Virus record (IMG/VR): IMGVR_UViG_3300017917_003409
Coordinates: 1 to 45,549 of that record
Length of the DNA: 45,549 nt
Direction: 5' to 3' (one strand)
DNA from: a virus
Made by a program: the position numbers and the translations under genes. Position 1 is the stretch's first letter, and every line of letters starts with the position of its first letter. Shown here one piece after another: positions 31,189 to 38,730 of this stretch. The notes beneath the pieces were generated by a model. The model was not told the origin of the DNA, ran no database searches, and worked only from the letters and a program-made list of their open reading frames with translations.

Positions 31189-31828
31189 ATTCATGGGCTG
31201 GTGGTTTCCAGACATAGAAAGTCATTTCCCAAAAATGTTAAAGAAAAATGTCGACAAAGGCGGACCAGCTGAGTATCAACAACCAGTAAGGTTACGCAGT
31301 TTAAGGCACATCAAGCAACATCGATTGGCGCTGGACGTTGGTGCAAACGTTGGACTGTGGAGCCGTGATTTAGTGCAACATTTTGATCGTGTGATGGCAT
31401 TTGAACCAGTGGATATGTTTAGGGAATGTTTAGAAAAAAATGTGACTGCCCAAAACTTTGAAATAAGTCCATTGGCACTGGGTGATTATGACATGAACGC
31501 TACCATGATAATTACCGAAGGCAACACAGGACACAGTCACATTGATCCAAATTCAACTGGTGGCGACATACAAGTGATTAGGTTAGACAACTTAAATCTA
31601 ACCAATGTCGATTATATCAAGATTGACTGCGAGGGATATGAATACAAAGTAATTCGTGGCGCAGAAAGAACTATCAAACAATGTCGTCCTGTTGTTGTAC
31701 TAGAACAAAAACCACACGATATGTATTCCAAAGAATACAGTCAACACGCTGCAATTGGGTTGCTGCAAGAATGGGGAATGGTCAAATTAGATCAAGTCAA
31801 GGACGACTGGATCATGGGTTGGCAGTGA
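31181..31828 (+). CDS. FkbM-family SAM methyltransferase (215 aa)
   Basis: The SAM-binding motif ALDVGANVGLWS (about 50-61), FEPVDMFRECLEKNV, IKIDCEGYEYKVIRGAE and VVVLEQKPH are the standard FkbM blocks. These enzymes usually O-methylate sugars or polyketides; in phages they are common next to glycosyltransferases. It overlaps the previous gene by 8 bases, and its stop abuts the convergent gene at 31829. Sugar methylation is inferred from context. Confidence 0.9.
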   Translation: MREFMGWWFPDIESHFPKMLKKNVDKGGPAEYQQPVRLRSLRHIKQHRLALDVGANVGLWSRDLVQHFDRVMAFEPVDMFRECLEKNVTAQNFEISPLALGDYDMNATMIITEGNTGHSHIDPNSTGGDIQVIRLDNLNLTNVDYIKIDCEGYEYKVIRGAERTIKQCRPVVVLEQKPHDMYSKEYSQHAAIGLLQEWGMVKLDQVKDDWIMGWQ

Positions 31829-32737
31829 TTACAAATAACTGAGGAACTTTTTGTAAATCAGTCCTTGCTGACCGTCGGCATCACTCCAGTGTGCCGCAGC
31901 CAGATCATATATCCATTGTGTGCAATCAAAACTCTGGGGAGTTTCAATTTGTGAAACATCTTTGTTTGCCACTGCCCAGGTTACTGCGGACTGATCATCA
32001 ACAAACACTGGTACACCTTCGCACACAGCAGCAACACTGGCAGAACTATTAAAAAATACTGCCGAATGCGCCAATCTTAGATTGTCCAGCAATGTAGATT
32101 TTTCTGGATGTACAACAGAAATACCCGGCACATTGTATTTTGCAAAATCCTGCATGTTGTATTGACCCGGATGCGGACGTATCACAATAGGCCTTTTGGT
32201 ATACTTGCGGATTTGCTGTATCTTGCTGTCTAACCATGTCATGGGATCCAACGATTTCATTGCGAACCCGCCATCCCTTTGCATGCCAAGCAATATATAC
32301 CCATTGTCTAAATTTCTTTGTGGCTTGAGATCAATGTTCAATGCTTGACTAATTTCAGTCCACTTGGTTCCTGAGCTGTTTTTGTTGGCATATTCTGCGC
32401 GATCGTAAAACGGGCCTCCTAGACTGTATCTTAGGTATGTTCCTTGATTGTCAAGATACTTCCAACAACTTGCATCTATGCACATGGTTTTGTGATTTCT
32501 TCGCTGTTGATCTGCAATGATCTGCTTTCGTAAAATAACATTACGTCCGCCTACATTGGTTGTGGCCCAGCCCAGTATCACTGCCAAACGACTTGGGGTA
32601 TACTTGTGTTCCCACTCTACCACTACACTACCACCAGCATGTCTGACACCTTCAGCAAAGCTCTCAAGGCACTGAATCTTACGACTATGCTTTTTGGGGT
32701 TAGCTACAGAGCTAACATAAACAACAACATCAACCAC
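31829..32737 (-). CDS. Capsule-synthesis-like glycosyltransferase, paralogue C (302 aa)
   Basis: An N-terminal Rossmann-like half (VDVVVYVSSVANPKKHS, then RLAVILGWATTNVGGRNVILRK) is followed by the shared block WLDSKIQQIRKYTKRPIVIRPHPG, LRLAHSAVFFNSSASVAAVCEGVPVFVDD. Of the four paralogues it best shows the RPHPG and FNSS motifs expected of KpsS/KpsC-type proteins. The ATG overlaps the previous gene by 8 bases. Confidence 0.72.
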   Translation of the reverse strand: MVDVVVYVSSVANPKKHSRKIQCLESFAEGVRHAGGSVVVEWEHKYTPSRLAVILGWATTNVGGRNVILRKQIIADQQRRNHKTMCIDASCWKYLDNQGTYLRYSLGGPFYDRAEYANKNSSGTKWTEISQALNIDLKPQRNLDNGYILLGMQRDGGFAMKSLDPMTWLDSKIQQIRKYTKRPIVIRPHPGQYNMQDFAKYNVPGISVVHPEKSTLLDNLRLAHSAVFFNSSASVAAVCEGVPVFVDDQSAVTWAVANKDVSQIETPQSFDCTQWIYDLAAAHWSDADGQQGLIYKKFLSYL

Positions 32738-33674
32738 CGTTTAATATCCGCCAAGCAGTACCGTCGCGCATTTCATCTTCATTGAACTGGCAGTATGCAA
32801 TGTGTGCTGCCCATGCTTCGACTTCATCCAAAGTAGGTATCCTTGGATTTTCAATTTCTGTTAAACTCTGACTGCACAAAGGTGCAGCCGCATTTGGACC
32901 CAATGTTATAGCAGGTTTTCCCAACAACAATGCTTCGCCGGCAGCAATGCTGGAAAAAGTTACAAGACAAAACACATCGTTGGCTAGCGCCATTTCCATG
33001 GTATCTGTGCTTTGTCGTTCGGCCCGACCTTTCTTTAAACGTATTTCGATGGGTCGGTCAGTGTTGCGTTTGATCTCAGCTATGGTTTCATCGAGCCAAG
33101 TTTCAAGATTTATGTCATAGAGATTCAATAATTTCTGGCTAGGTGGTGCCAGTAAAATTTTACTGCCTTGGCGCCGAAACTTGGTTAGACCGATGTTGCA
33201 TTTCTCTAACCGGTCTCTTGGTCGGTCAATGATTGGTCCAAAATTTTGCACATCATTCTTGGTGATGCGATGATATGTTTTCTTTTTACCGTTACCAAAG
33301 TACCCTGTATCAATGTAATAAAAATCTCTGCCGGCTGCGCGACAAGCTTCCATGTGTTTGCGTTTGGTCACTCCACGCAACACAACAGGGATGCTGTTAT
33401 TTTCTTGTTTGTCCCAGCTGCTGATTTGTCCCCCAGCACCTTGAACAAAGCTTTGTAATATGGGATCGTACATATGATCTTTTTTCTGGTATAGACCGTC
33501 GTTGTCTACTGCAACAATATTGTTGACCGGCAATGTGTCAATTTGTTGTTTTAACAAACTTGACGTTACTCCATAGTATTCGCCTGTGGGGTCAACTCGA
33601 TATTTAAGAATATTATTGAAAAGTTCTTTTACATCAGCAGGCACTGTGTCAAAAATGTTGTAATCCTTGCTCAT
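32730..33674 (-). CDS. Capsule-synthesis-like glycosyltransferase, paralogue D (314 aa)
   Basis: Shows DFYYIDTGYFGNGKKK, KILLAPPSQKLL, WLDETIAEIKRNTDRPIEIR and VTFSSIAAGEALLLGKPAI, a close match to paralogue B with an extra N-terminal ~50 residues (FDTVPADVKELFNNILKYRV). It starts inside the previous stop (ATGA). The same reading as the other paralogues applies; donor and product unknown. Confidence 0.72.
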   Translation of the reverse strand: MSKDYNIFDTVPADVKELFNNILKYRVDPTGEYYGVTSSLLKQQIDTLPVNNIVAVDNDGLYQKKDHMYDPILQSFVQGAGGQISSWDKQENNSIPVVLRGVTKRKHMEACRAAGRDFYYIDTGYFGNGKKKTYHRITKNDVQNFGPIIDRPRDRLEKCNIGLTKFRRQGSKILLAPPSQKLLNLYDINLETWLDETIAEIKRNTDRPIEIRLKKGRAERQSTDTMEMALANDVFCLVTFSSIAAGEALLLGKPAITLGPNAAAPLCSQSLTEIENPRIPTLDEVEAWAAHIAYCQFNEDEMRDGTAWRILNGG

Positions 33675-34351
33675 AATTTCTGCTGGCAGTATTCTGTGTA
33701 GATTCGTTCTCTATGCCACTCTTCTCCCTGTGGTGTATCAGCAAATTCGTGAAAGCAAGGAGTACCCAAAGTGTAATGCAAGAGCTTGGCATTGGGGTTG
33801 GCACCGTATTCATCGGGCAACCAATTCCATTCTTTGGGGAGTTCGCCAATGCGTTCGTCCGTCAGCCACGAGAAGCGGTGGAGGAAACTACCCGTGGATT
33901 GCTGGACGAACTCAGGGGTAAGTTTCCTGTTAGGAAAGCTAGCACAATTCCACAAAATAACACTAGACCAATTTTTTCTAGGATAATCTTCATTTTTTGC
34001 TCCTAAATATTTTACAGGCATTCGAGTTCGATAATCATGTTTGACCACTTGAACATCGCAGGTAGGATCTCGCATGCTCCATAATTCAGCTATATCTCCA
34101 CGCACAATCATGTCGCCGTCAATAAAAATAGCATGCCCTTCGTAGTCCTGCAAATAAGGAACCAAAAATCGTGTGTAGATAAAATGATTAGAACCGTCGG
34201 TGTGCGTTTCATTATAATCTTGAAATAAGTTCAACGCCACAGGAACTATGGCCACTGGCCTCGAACTATTGCGAATAATTGAATTAGCACAAGTATGGTA
34301 TGCAATGGCTTCTCTTGGATCATACCCAATGTAAACAGGAATAGCTTTCAT
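33671..34351 (-). CDS. GT8-like glycosyltransferase (226 aa)
   Basis: The N-terminus KAIPVYIGYDPREAIAYHTCANSI and the Asp78-Gly-Asp80 metal motif (AIFIDGDMIVRGDIAELW) are typical of GT8-like retaining transferases. The C-terminus has a conserved LLHYTLGTPCFHEF loop. It is coupled to the cytidylyltransferase-cupin gene upstream (ATGA) and to paralogue D downstream (ATGA). Confidence 0.85.
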   Translation of the reverse strand: MKAIPVYIGYDPREAIAYHTCANSIIRNSSRPVAIVPVALNLFQDYNETHTDGSNHFIYTRFLVPYLQDYEGHAIFIDGDMIVRGDIAELWSMRDPTCDVQVVKHDYRTRMPVKYLGAKNEDYPRKNWSSVILWNCASFPNRKLTPEFVQQSTGSFLHRFSWLTDERIGELPKEWNWLPDEYGANPNAKLLHYTLGTPCFHEFADTPQGEEWHRERIYTEYCQQKL

Positions 34352-35112
34352 TTGCGCTCAATGTCCTCTTCTACACAGTTATCTCCATACTGTATTTCAA
34401 TGAGTTTTAAAGGCTCATCGGTTTCGTTGCACAACTGATGCCACTCATTGAGTTTGATCCATGTTGATTGATGTTTTGTTGGCTTAGACATTACATCATA
34501 GTCTGTGCTGTTTGGATCTACGGTGTAAACAGTGGCCTGCCCTTCAGCCACAAACCAAAATTCAGCTCTGTGCTCGTGGCGTTGCATGCTTAGGCAGGTT
34601 TTTGGTGCCACCGTAAGTTCTTTGAGCTTTACGTGATTACCTACTTCGTGCAGCACACGATAGTATCCCCAGGTGCGCTCAGTCTTGGGCTTTTTCCAGT
34701 CTTCAAGAATCCAGCTAGAACTATTCTTTTTATCTTCTCCCCCGACCCCAAAAACAAAGGTCAAGTTAGAATCCACTAAATCCATTTCGGGTATATTATC
34801 TTTTGTACGATCGCCGCCATTGGCAAATACAATTTCGGCATTGGGGTACTGCTTCCTAACACGAACAATAGCATCTCGGCTAGAACCATCGTCGTCGTTG
34901 TAAGTGATAACTTCGTCTACAATCCGTAGAGAACTAGTCAGCGCAAATCTTTCGCTCATTGGCATGAATGGTCGACCTTTTTTACGAGTCAACCATTCAT
35001 CGCTGTTGAGTCCTACAATAAGTCTGTCGCCGAGTTGTTTTGCAGCATGAAAGTATGCCAAATGCCCGCTGTGAATTGGGTCAAAGCCACCTGTTACTAA
35101 TACGATCTTCAT
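34348..35112 (-). CDS. Nucleotidyltransferase-cupin fusion (254 aa)
   Basis: Residues 1-~135 are a HxGH nucleotidyltransferase (VTGGFDPIHSGHLAYF, His14-x-x-His17) like the C-terminal domain of HldE/RfaE or glycerol-3-phosphate cytidylyltransferase, which makes activated sugars. Residues ~150-254 are a cupin (MQRHEHRAEFWFVAEGQATVY, then WHQLCNETDEPLKLIEIQYG) like the mannose-6-phosphate isomerase C-terminal domain. The fusion could both activate and modify one sugar; this is inference. A GTAAATA box lies six bases before the ATG, with no clear ribosome site. Confidence 0.85.
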   Translation of the reverse strand: MKIVLVTGGFDPIHSGHLAYFHAAKQLGDRLIVGLNSDEWLTRKKGRPFMPMSERFALTSSLRIVDEVITYNDDDGSSRDAIVRVRKQYPNAEIVFANGGDRTKDNIPEMDLVDSNLTFVFGVGGEDKKNSSSWILEDWKKPKTERTWGYYRVLHEVGNHVKLKELTVAPKTCLSMQRHEHRAEFWFVAEGQATVYTVDPNSTDYDVMSKPTKHQSTWIKLNEWHQLCNETDEPLKLIEIQYGDNCVEEDIERK

Positions 35113-35117
35113 GAAGG

Positions 35118-35124
35118 TATTTAC
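35118..35124 (-). promoter_or_regulatory. Late-promoter-like box upstream of the glycan cluster
   Basis: GTAAATA on the minus strand, five bases before the ATG of the nucleotidyltransferase-cupin gene, in the 25-base gap after the 150-aa gene. It could make the leftward glycan genes late-expressed. Confidence 0.45.
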
Positions 35125-35137
35125 AGAGTCTGCATAA

Positions 35138-35590
35138 TCACACTGTAATATCTTCCATACCTGCTGTGCGAAGTTTTACAATATGTCCCATTTGCCATTG
35201 CTTGGCATCAAGACCCTTCATAATGCCTAGCCATTTGTTACGCAGAAGAGCAACTTCGTTGATAATAGTTTCAAAGTCAATGACTTCGTCTTCACCATCT
35301 ACATACTTTTCAGCGTCGCGACTTGTCAGCGCACGAGCATACGCTTCAAGGTATTTTTGAAAATGTTTCCTACGAATTTTTCGCAACTGAATGTTGAGAA
35401 AATTAAGCACCGCTTCAATCTCTTGTAATTGATTAAAGCGGAGCTCAGTGATGCCGGGGAGCTCTTTGATATTTTTTTCAATCAAGCCGCCGACCCGGCA
35501 ATCTTTTTTGGCTTCGTCGAGTTCGCGTTCGTAGTGTTGTATGAAATCGGGTATGGCGCCAAGATCAGCAACTACACGACTATACCACAT
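35138..35590 (-). CDS. Helical protein next to uvsX, possible UvsY-type mediator (150 aa)
   Basis: A long-helix protein (FIQHYERELDEAKKDC, then LEAYARALTSRDAEKYVDGEDEVIDF and LLRNKWLGIMKGLDAKQWQMG). Its place two genes after uvsX and the SRDAEKY plus K-x-W-Q pattern recall UvsY-like proteins annotated in T4-like cyanophages. UvsY helps UvsX displace gp32 from single-stranded DNA. The match is from memory and weak, so I call it possible only. Its ATG overlaps the 81-aa gene's stop (TAATG). Confidence 0.7.
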   Translation of the reverse strand: MWYSRVVADLGAIPDFIQHYERELDEAKKDCRVGGLIEKNIKELPGITELRFNQLQEIEAVLNFLNIQLRKIRRKHFQKYLEAYARALTSRDAEKYVDGEDEVIDFETIINEVALLRNKWLGIMKGLDAKQWQMGHIVKLRTAGMEDITV

Positions 35591-35835
35591 TAATAGTCCT
35601 CGTCTTCGTCTTCGTACTCTTCTTCTTCAACATACTCTTCTTCTTCGTTGTTGATATACGATGAAAGAGCACGTTTGATATCTGCATCCCCTTTGAATGC
35701 TTCACGAATATCTTCGGCGTCCTCGTCATGATCAATCAACAGAGAAACTACTATTTCGGCAGCTTCTTCCCTGTCAACTGTATTAACATAGCGTTTGAGT
35801 TCGTTCCAAATTTCACTAGCAATATCCGAATACAT
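35590..35835 (-). CDS. Small acidic protein (81 aa)
   Basis: N-terminal helices (SEIWNELKRYVNTVDREEAAEIVVSLLID) and an extremely acidic tail (NNEEEEYVEEEEYEDEDEDY). Such tails can mimic DNA or bind basic proteins. Its ATG follows the uvsX stop with a one-base overlap. Function unknown; linkage suggests a recombination-related role. Confidence 0.7.
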   Translation of the reverse strand: MYSDIASEIWNELKRYVNTVDREEAAEIVVSLLIDHDEDAEDIREAFKGDADIKRALSSYINNEEEEYVEEEEYEDEDEDY

Positions 35836-36896
35836 TAAACCTCCTCGTTGTCAGATTCGCCTGTACTTACCTTATCAAGTTGTTTTCCAAAATCTAACAT
35901 CACCTTGTCAAGGCACCCGTCTTCGTTGCTTTCCCATGCTTTGCGGAAATACTTGAGAATTTCGCCATCGCTGGTTACAAACATCAACCGGTTACCATCT
36001 TTCTTGAGCATGTTTTTCTTTTCAGCAAGATCAACTAGACCTGAATAAGGATTCATACCTGTTTCATAAGGAATTTTAACTTGCACACCTTCAAAGGGTT
36101 TGGCATAACGAGTTTTCATAACTTTGCAAGCTGAGCGAATGCCCATGACATCTGTAACTTTGTTGCCGTCCTCATCCTCTTTAAGTTTGAGTTTCTTCAT
36201 AGCAACAACGATACTACTAGCATAGATAAAGCCTTGACCGCCGCTGATTTTGTCGTCAGGATCAAACATGTCCTGACTTGCGTAGGTGTGGTTAGTACAC
36301 ACAAGCCCGACGTTGTAACTACCAAACATGTTAACGCAGTTGCGAACCAGTGCTGTTAGTGCTTTGGGTTTACGTCCCAAGTCGCCCTTCATTTCACCAG
36401 CTTCAAACTGGTTTATGTCAGTTGGAGTTAACAACATACCAAGGGAGTCGATAACAAACAGAACTTTGGGCCGTTCTCCGTCGGGCAATGCTTTATAATC
36501 GCTCATAAAGGTAGCAATGGTCTTGGCCACGTCGTCAATCATTGCCATCGAAAGTTTCAACAGCTTGCTTTCATCTGTGCTTACGCCCAGAGCATGCAAC
36601 CACGCTTCGTCCAGTGCGTTTTCTGAGTCAATGAGCACAACATAAATGCCTTGTTCTTGTGCGTTCTTGATGATGTTGCCAGAGCAAATATATGATTTAC
36701 CTGCACCAGACTCGCCGGCAAACACAGTGACTTTGCCTAATGGCACGCCTTTGTGAAAGTCGCCGGAGATAAGATAGTTCAGCGCATAGTTGCCTGTAGA
36801 GATCCAATCAGTAGGATCATTGAAGCCAATTGAAAGGCCGTCAATACTTTTTGTAATTTCCTTGCGGAATTTTGAAATGTCAAAAGGTTTTCCCAT
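35835..36896 (-). CDS. uvsX: UvsX recombinase (RecA-like)
   Basis: A 353-aa strand-exchange protein. Walker A GESGAGKS (61-68), Walker B VLFVIDSLGMLL, the DNA-binding loop region with GDLGRKPKALTALVRNC and the C-terminal LVDLAEKKNML block are all present, matching T4 UvsX. The start is set to ATG 36896 (MGKPFDISKF), with AAGGAT upstream and just after the sulfotransferase-like stop; a longer ORF start inside that gene is rejected. The C-terminus is acidic. Confidence 0.95.
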   Translation of the reverse strand: MGKPFDISKFRKEITKSIDGLSIGFNDPTDWISTGNYALNYLISGDFHKGVPLGKVTVFAGESGAGKSYICSGNIIKNAQEQGIYVVLIDSENALDEAWLHALGVSTDESKLLKLSMAMIDDVAKTIATFMSDYKALPDGERPKVLFVIDSLGMLLTPTDINQFEAGEMKGDLGRKPKALTALVRNCVNMFGSYNVGLVCTNHTYASQDMFDPDDKISGGQGFIYASSIVVAMKKLKLKEDEDGNKVTDVMGIRSACKVMKTRYAKPFEGVQVKIPYETGMNPYSGLVDLAEKKNMLKKDGNRLMFVTSDGEILKYFRKAWESNEDGCLDKVMLDFGKQLDKVSTGESDNEEV

Positions 36897-36904
36897 TTTT
36901 ATCC

Positions 36905-37543
36905 TTAATATAGATAATTCACACAATCTTTATATCGAGAGATATCTTCGACAAAGTTTGTTTCAAGTTTTATACGTTCGATGATTTCGTCGAGCATAAC
37001 TGTTTTGTTTAAAAAATTATTATACATGACAATATCTTCTGTATAAACAAAATTGAGCCTTTGCATAACTTCGTTAGATATATCAATTGAAGGTTTCCAT
37101 GTGGAAACATTTTGACGACTAACATTTTGATCAATCAACGACAGTGTACTCAACGGTTGCAAGTTAAATTTAACCGGAAATTTTTTTCCTAAAGTTAATA
37201 GTCTCCAAAATTGGGGAGTAGTATGCGAATCTAAAAAAGTTAGTTTTTTTGCGTCAGTTAGAAATTGATTGATATAACTTTCTGACAATTGATACATTTC
37301 TTTTTGTGTCGCAAGTCCTGATATGAAACGTCCTATTGGATCTCTTATAAACACAGTAACATCTGTCACGCCGGATTGTTCAAAAAATTCCAATCCGTGT
37401 AAAGTATATCGATACGGATCTCGTCTTACCAATTCTCTGATACTCGAAGTTCCGTTTTTTTCTATTAACAAAAAAACACGATTGTGCGCTTTATCACGAC
37501 ATAGTGTCGTGTCTGACAGAAAGTTACTGTAAAAGATCAGCAT
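36905..37543 (-). CDS. Sulfotransferase-like protein (212 aa)
   Basis: Two PAPS-binding motifs are visible: the 5'-phosphosulfate loop as FLLIEKNGTSSIRELV (KNGTSS at 29-34) and the 3'-phosphate site as VTVFIRDPIGRFISGL (RDPIGRF at 67-73). This is the pattern of sulfotransferase family 2 proteins, which sulfate sugars or proteins. It sits alone between gp32 and uvsX, both T4 core genes. It looks more AT-rich than its neighbours and lacks a clear ribosome site, suggesting recent gain. Sulfated surface or virion glycan is a guess. Confidence 0.75.
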   Translation of the reverse strand: MLIFYSNFLSDTTLCRDKAHNRVFLLIEKNGTSSIRELVRRDPYRYTLHGLEFFEQSGVTDVTVFIRDPIGRFISGLATQKEMYQLSESYINQFLTDAKKLTFLDSHTTPQFWRLLTLGKKFPVKFNLQPLSTLSLIDQNVSRQNVSTWKPSIDISNEVMQRLNFVYTEDIVMYNNFLNKTVMLDEIIERIKLETNFVEDISRYKDCVNYLY

Positions 37544-37551
37544 GATAATGT

Positions 37552-37576
37552 AGGAAAGGGGTTTAACCCCTTTCCT
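37552..37576 (-). terminator. Stem-loop after gp32
   Basis: A 10-12 bp perfect inverted repeat (AGGAAAGGGG.../...CCCCTTTCCT) directly after the gp32 stop and 8 bases before the next ATG. There is no T-tract on the minus strand, so it may be a stability or processing hairpin or an attenuator rather than a full terminator. Confidence 0.7.
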
Positions 37577-37580
37577 GTGC

Positions 37581-38594
37581 TTACTTGCTTTGACGAGCGC
37601 GAATCATAGCCAAAATGTCTTCGGCTTTTTGTGCTGGTTTGGCAGCGGCTTGTACAGGTGCAGAAGCTGCTGGTGTTTCGTCAACGTCAAATGGAGGATC
37701 AGTGTCCTCATTGACTTGAGGTTTGGCCACCGGAGCAGATGCAGCCGCACGTGGCGCAGGTGTATCTTCGTCGGTGTGTGCGGCACCGCTGCTACCAGCA
37801 GGTGCTTGCAGTCCAGCAGGACGATAGTATTGGCTCCAACGATCAGGATCGTAGGGTCGACCATCTACGCTGGCTTCGAACATTTCCTTGATGACCTTGA
37901 GTTCAACATCAGTTGGTTTCTTGGGCAGGAATGTGCTCAAATCATACAAACCGTGTGCTTCCACAGCAGCCTGCTCGGCTTCAGTAAGTGCGCTTTCTTT
38001 GCGGGCCCACTTTGAAGTATTGTAATCAGCGTAGCCACCTTTGCTGGTCTTGGTGATACGGAAGTCCAGACCACGCATGTAATCAGTAGGCAGTTCTTCC
38101 AGATCAGGATCCATGAGTGCGGATTTGATCAGGGTAAACAACTGTGGTCCAATGATGAACTTGCGGATTGGATTGTCAGGTGTGGTGTCGTCTGAAAGAG
38201 GATTCTCACGAACAAAGCCTTGGAAAATGTAGCTGCGCTTTTTCCAATACTTGCGACCCATTTCTTCAAGGCTCTTGTCCTTGAACCAGGTGCGCACTTC
38301 GGTGAGGATGGGGCAGGTTTCGCCCCACATTTCTACGCAAGGTACCTGAACCATAACTTGCTTGCTTTCCATGTCGCCCTTGATACCAGCAAATGGTAGA
38401 CGAATCATGGCTCGTTCTTGCCAGAAGAATGTGTTTTTGGGGTTGCCGTCTGGAAGGAAACGTAGTGTGGCGCTTTGGCCTTCTTCCATGTTCCAGTGAG
38501 GGTAAATTGAGCGATCGCCGCCGCCTCCGGAACTGTCTTTGCCTTTGTTTTCAGCTGCCTGTAGTCTTGCTCGAATTTCTGCTAATGATGCCAT
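37581..38594 (-). CDS. Single-stranded DNA-binding protein (T4 gp32-like)
   Basis: A 337-aa SSB. A basic-acidic N-terminal part (ASLAEIRARLQAAENKG), the OB-fold core with RSIYPHWNMEEGQSATLRFLPDGNPKNTFFWQERAMIRLPFAG and CVEMWGETCPIL (possible zinc ligands), and a low-complexity acidic C-terminal tail (DTDPPFDVDETPAASAP...) match gp32. The tail normally contacts partner replication proteins. It has a strong own promoter, a late box and a leader with three GGCAAC repeats. The start has GGAG before ATG. Confidence 0.93.
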   Translation of the reverse strand: MASLAEIRARLQAAENKGKDSSGGGGDRSIYPHWNMEEGQSATLRFLPDGNPKNTFFWQERAMIRLPFAGIKGDMESKQVMVQVPCVEMWGETCPILTEVRTWFKDKSLEEMGRKYWKKRSYIFQGFVRENPLSDDTTPDNPIRKFIIGPQLFTLIKSALMDPDLEELPTDYMRGLDFRITKTSKGGYADYNTSKWARKESALTEAEQAAVEAHGLYDLSTFLPKKPTDVELKVIKEMFEASVDGRPYDPDRWSQYYRPAGLQAPAGSSGAAHTDEDTPAPRAAASAPVAKPQVNEDTDPPFDVDETPAASAPVQAAAKPAQKAEDILAMIRARQSK

Positions 38595-38613
38595 AGTATT
38601 TTCTCCTTAATAA

Positions 38614-38660
38614 GTTGCCTATGTAGTGTTGCCTATCTAAAAATTAGATCTAAGTTGCCT
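38614..38660 (-). repeat. Three GGCAAC repeats in the gp32 leader
   Basis: AGGCAAC occurs three times on the minus strand (38614-38620, 38628-38634, 38654-38660) inside the ~95-base leader before the gp32 ATG, two of them followed by TTA. T4 gp32 represses its own mRNA by binding the leader, so such repeats could be an autoregulatory site; this is inference. Confidence 0.65.
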
Positions 38661-38678
38661 GTGACACACAAACAAGAA

Positions 38679-38707
38679 AGCGCATACACCAAGTAAGTAT
38701 ATGCGCT
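38679..38707 (-). terminator. Stem-loop terminator overlapping the gp32 promoter
   Basis: An 11-bp stem (AGCGCATATAC/GTGTATGCGCT, one G-T pair) with a 7-base loop followed by TTCTTGTTT on the minus strand. It follows the 839-aa gene stop and includes the -10 of the gp32 promoter (38696-38701). Read-through RNA can form it; RNA started at the gp32 promoter cannot. Confidence 0.75.
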
Positions 38708-38724
38708 CTATGCCTTAGTGTCAA
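38696..38724 (-). promoter_or_regulatory. Consensus sigma70 promoter of gp32
   Basis: Minus strand TTGACA, 17-base spacer, TATACT. Predicted start about 38689. A late-like ATAAATA box lies a few bases upstream (38728-38734), so early and late transcription are both possible. Confidence 0.9.
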
Positions 38725-38730
38725 GTTTAT

